64,000 nt of DNA from Stercorarius parasiticus (Eukaryota; Chordata; Aves; Charadriiformes; Stercorariidae). The stretch is taken from contig VWZL01001366.1 in the NCBI GenBank assembly GCA_013396915.1, forward strand, positions 62,001 to 126,000, written 5' to 3'. Below, piece by piece: positions 63,801 through 64,000 of the stretch; position 1 is the first letter of the stretch, and each line of letters begins with the position of its first letter. The translations under genes and the position numbers were made by a program. The notes below the pieces were generated by a model. That model ran no database searches and was not told the origin of the DNA. It saw only the letters and a program-made list of their open reading frames with translations.

Positions 63801-64000
63801 TCAAGTTTAGAGATGGTCAGCAATTGTGTGTTCCCCATTTTTATAACCTCAGTTTGTCACCTAAGTTGCAATGTGCTTGGTATTCATGTTTCCGACTGAA
63901 ATCACTGTGAGCAGTAGCTTGGATGTATAAAGTGCTGTGTAATGCTGAGTCCTCTGAAAAAAAATGAGCCCGTGTTATTCAAATTTAGTATTCACTTTTC
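57868..64000. other. AT-rich non-coding stretch to the window end
   Basis: No gene, RNA gene or clear repeat family recognised. The open frames at 62447-62770 and 63241-63513 have no known domain. C-rich runs at 60137-60149 and a (TTTTG)n run at about 62375-62392 are simple repeats. A CCCATTGAAATCAATAC phrase near 61272 may be a sliver of a dispersed repeat. Confidence 0.45.

Overview
The window reads as vertebrate, almost certainly sauropsid and most likely bird, nuclear DNA from a draft assembly. The evidence is a CR1 LINE at about 4.1-4.4 kb on the minus strand with the TCATAGAA octamer tail, a diverged CR1 3' end on the plus strand near 46.8 kb, a fossil L3/CR1-type reverse-transcriptase segment near 38.65 kb, and several worn MIR/L2-like pieces (about 4.9, 21.1 and 55.8 kb). 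Overall repeat density looks low, tandem repeats are short, and the DNA is AT-rich. These traits fit a bird better than a turtle or crocodile, but I cannot name the species. There are single Ns at 4170, 28398 and 39301 and a 52-base N gap at 29964-30015.

I see no complete protein-coding gene. Most long open frames are chance runs. The window is best described as a gene desert or the inside of a very large gene. Its candidate gene parts are isolated exons. A minus-strand segment at 13485-13689 has coding-like codons behind a good splice acceptor. A very short minus-strand exon at 2688-2728 reads like part of a MADF/SANT-type domain. A CpG-enriched promoter-like block at 26.6-27.1 kb is followed by an ATG at 27217 and a strong splice donor at 27233. 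A 49-base plus-strand exon lies at 33628-33676. None is identified with a known gene, and each needs transcript evidence.

Layout: 0-5 kb holds possible exon signals, the CR1 and an old MIR piece. From 5 to 13 kb is AT-rich DNA with one striking 35-bp inverted repeat at 8604-8685. From 13.5 to 21 kb there is the coding-like segment, two octamer-bearing stretches that look like conserved non-coding DNA, and another MIR piece. From 26 to 33 kb GC- and CpG-richer blocks alternate with AT-rich DNA, which is the only promoter-like part. From 33 to 50 kb is mostly empty, with LINE fossils. From 50 to 50.5 kb is an enhancer-like stretch with a three-copy 20-bp repeat carrying homeodomain-type cores. 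From 52.1 to 52.6 kb is an isolated GC-rich block. The remainder to 64 kb is AT-rich DNA with one clear MIR-like relic.

I found no operon, RNA gene, CRISPR array or multi-gene system. The most unusual signals are the long near-perfect hairpin, the unassigned coding-like segment, and an N that sits exactly on a CR1 deletion junction.
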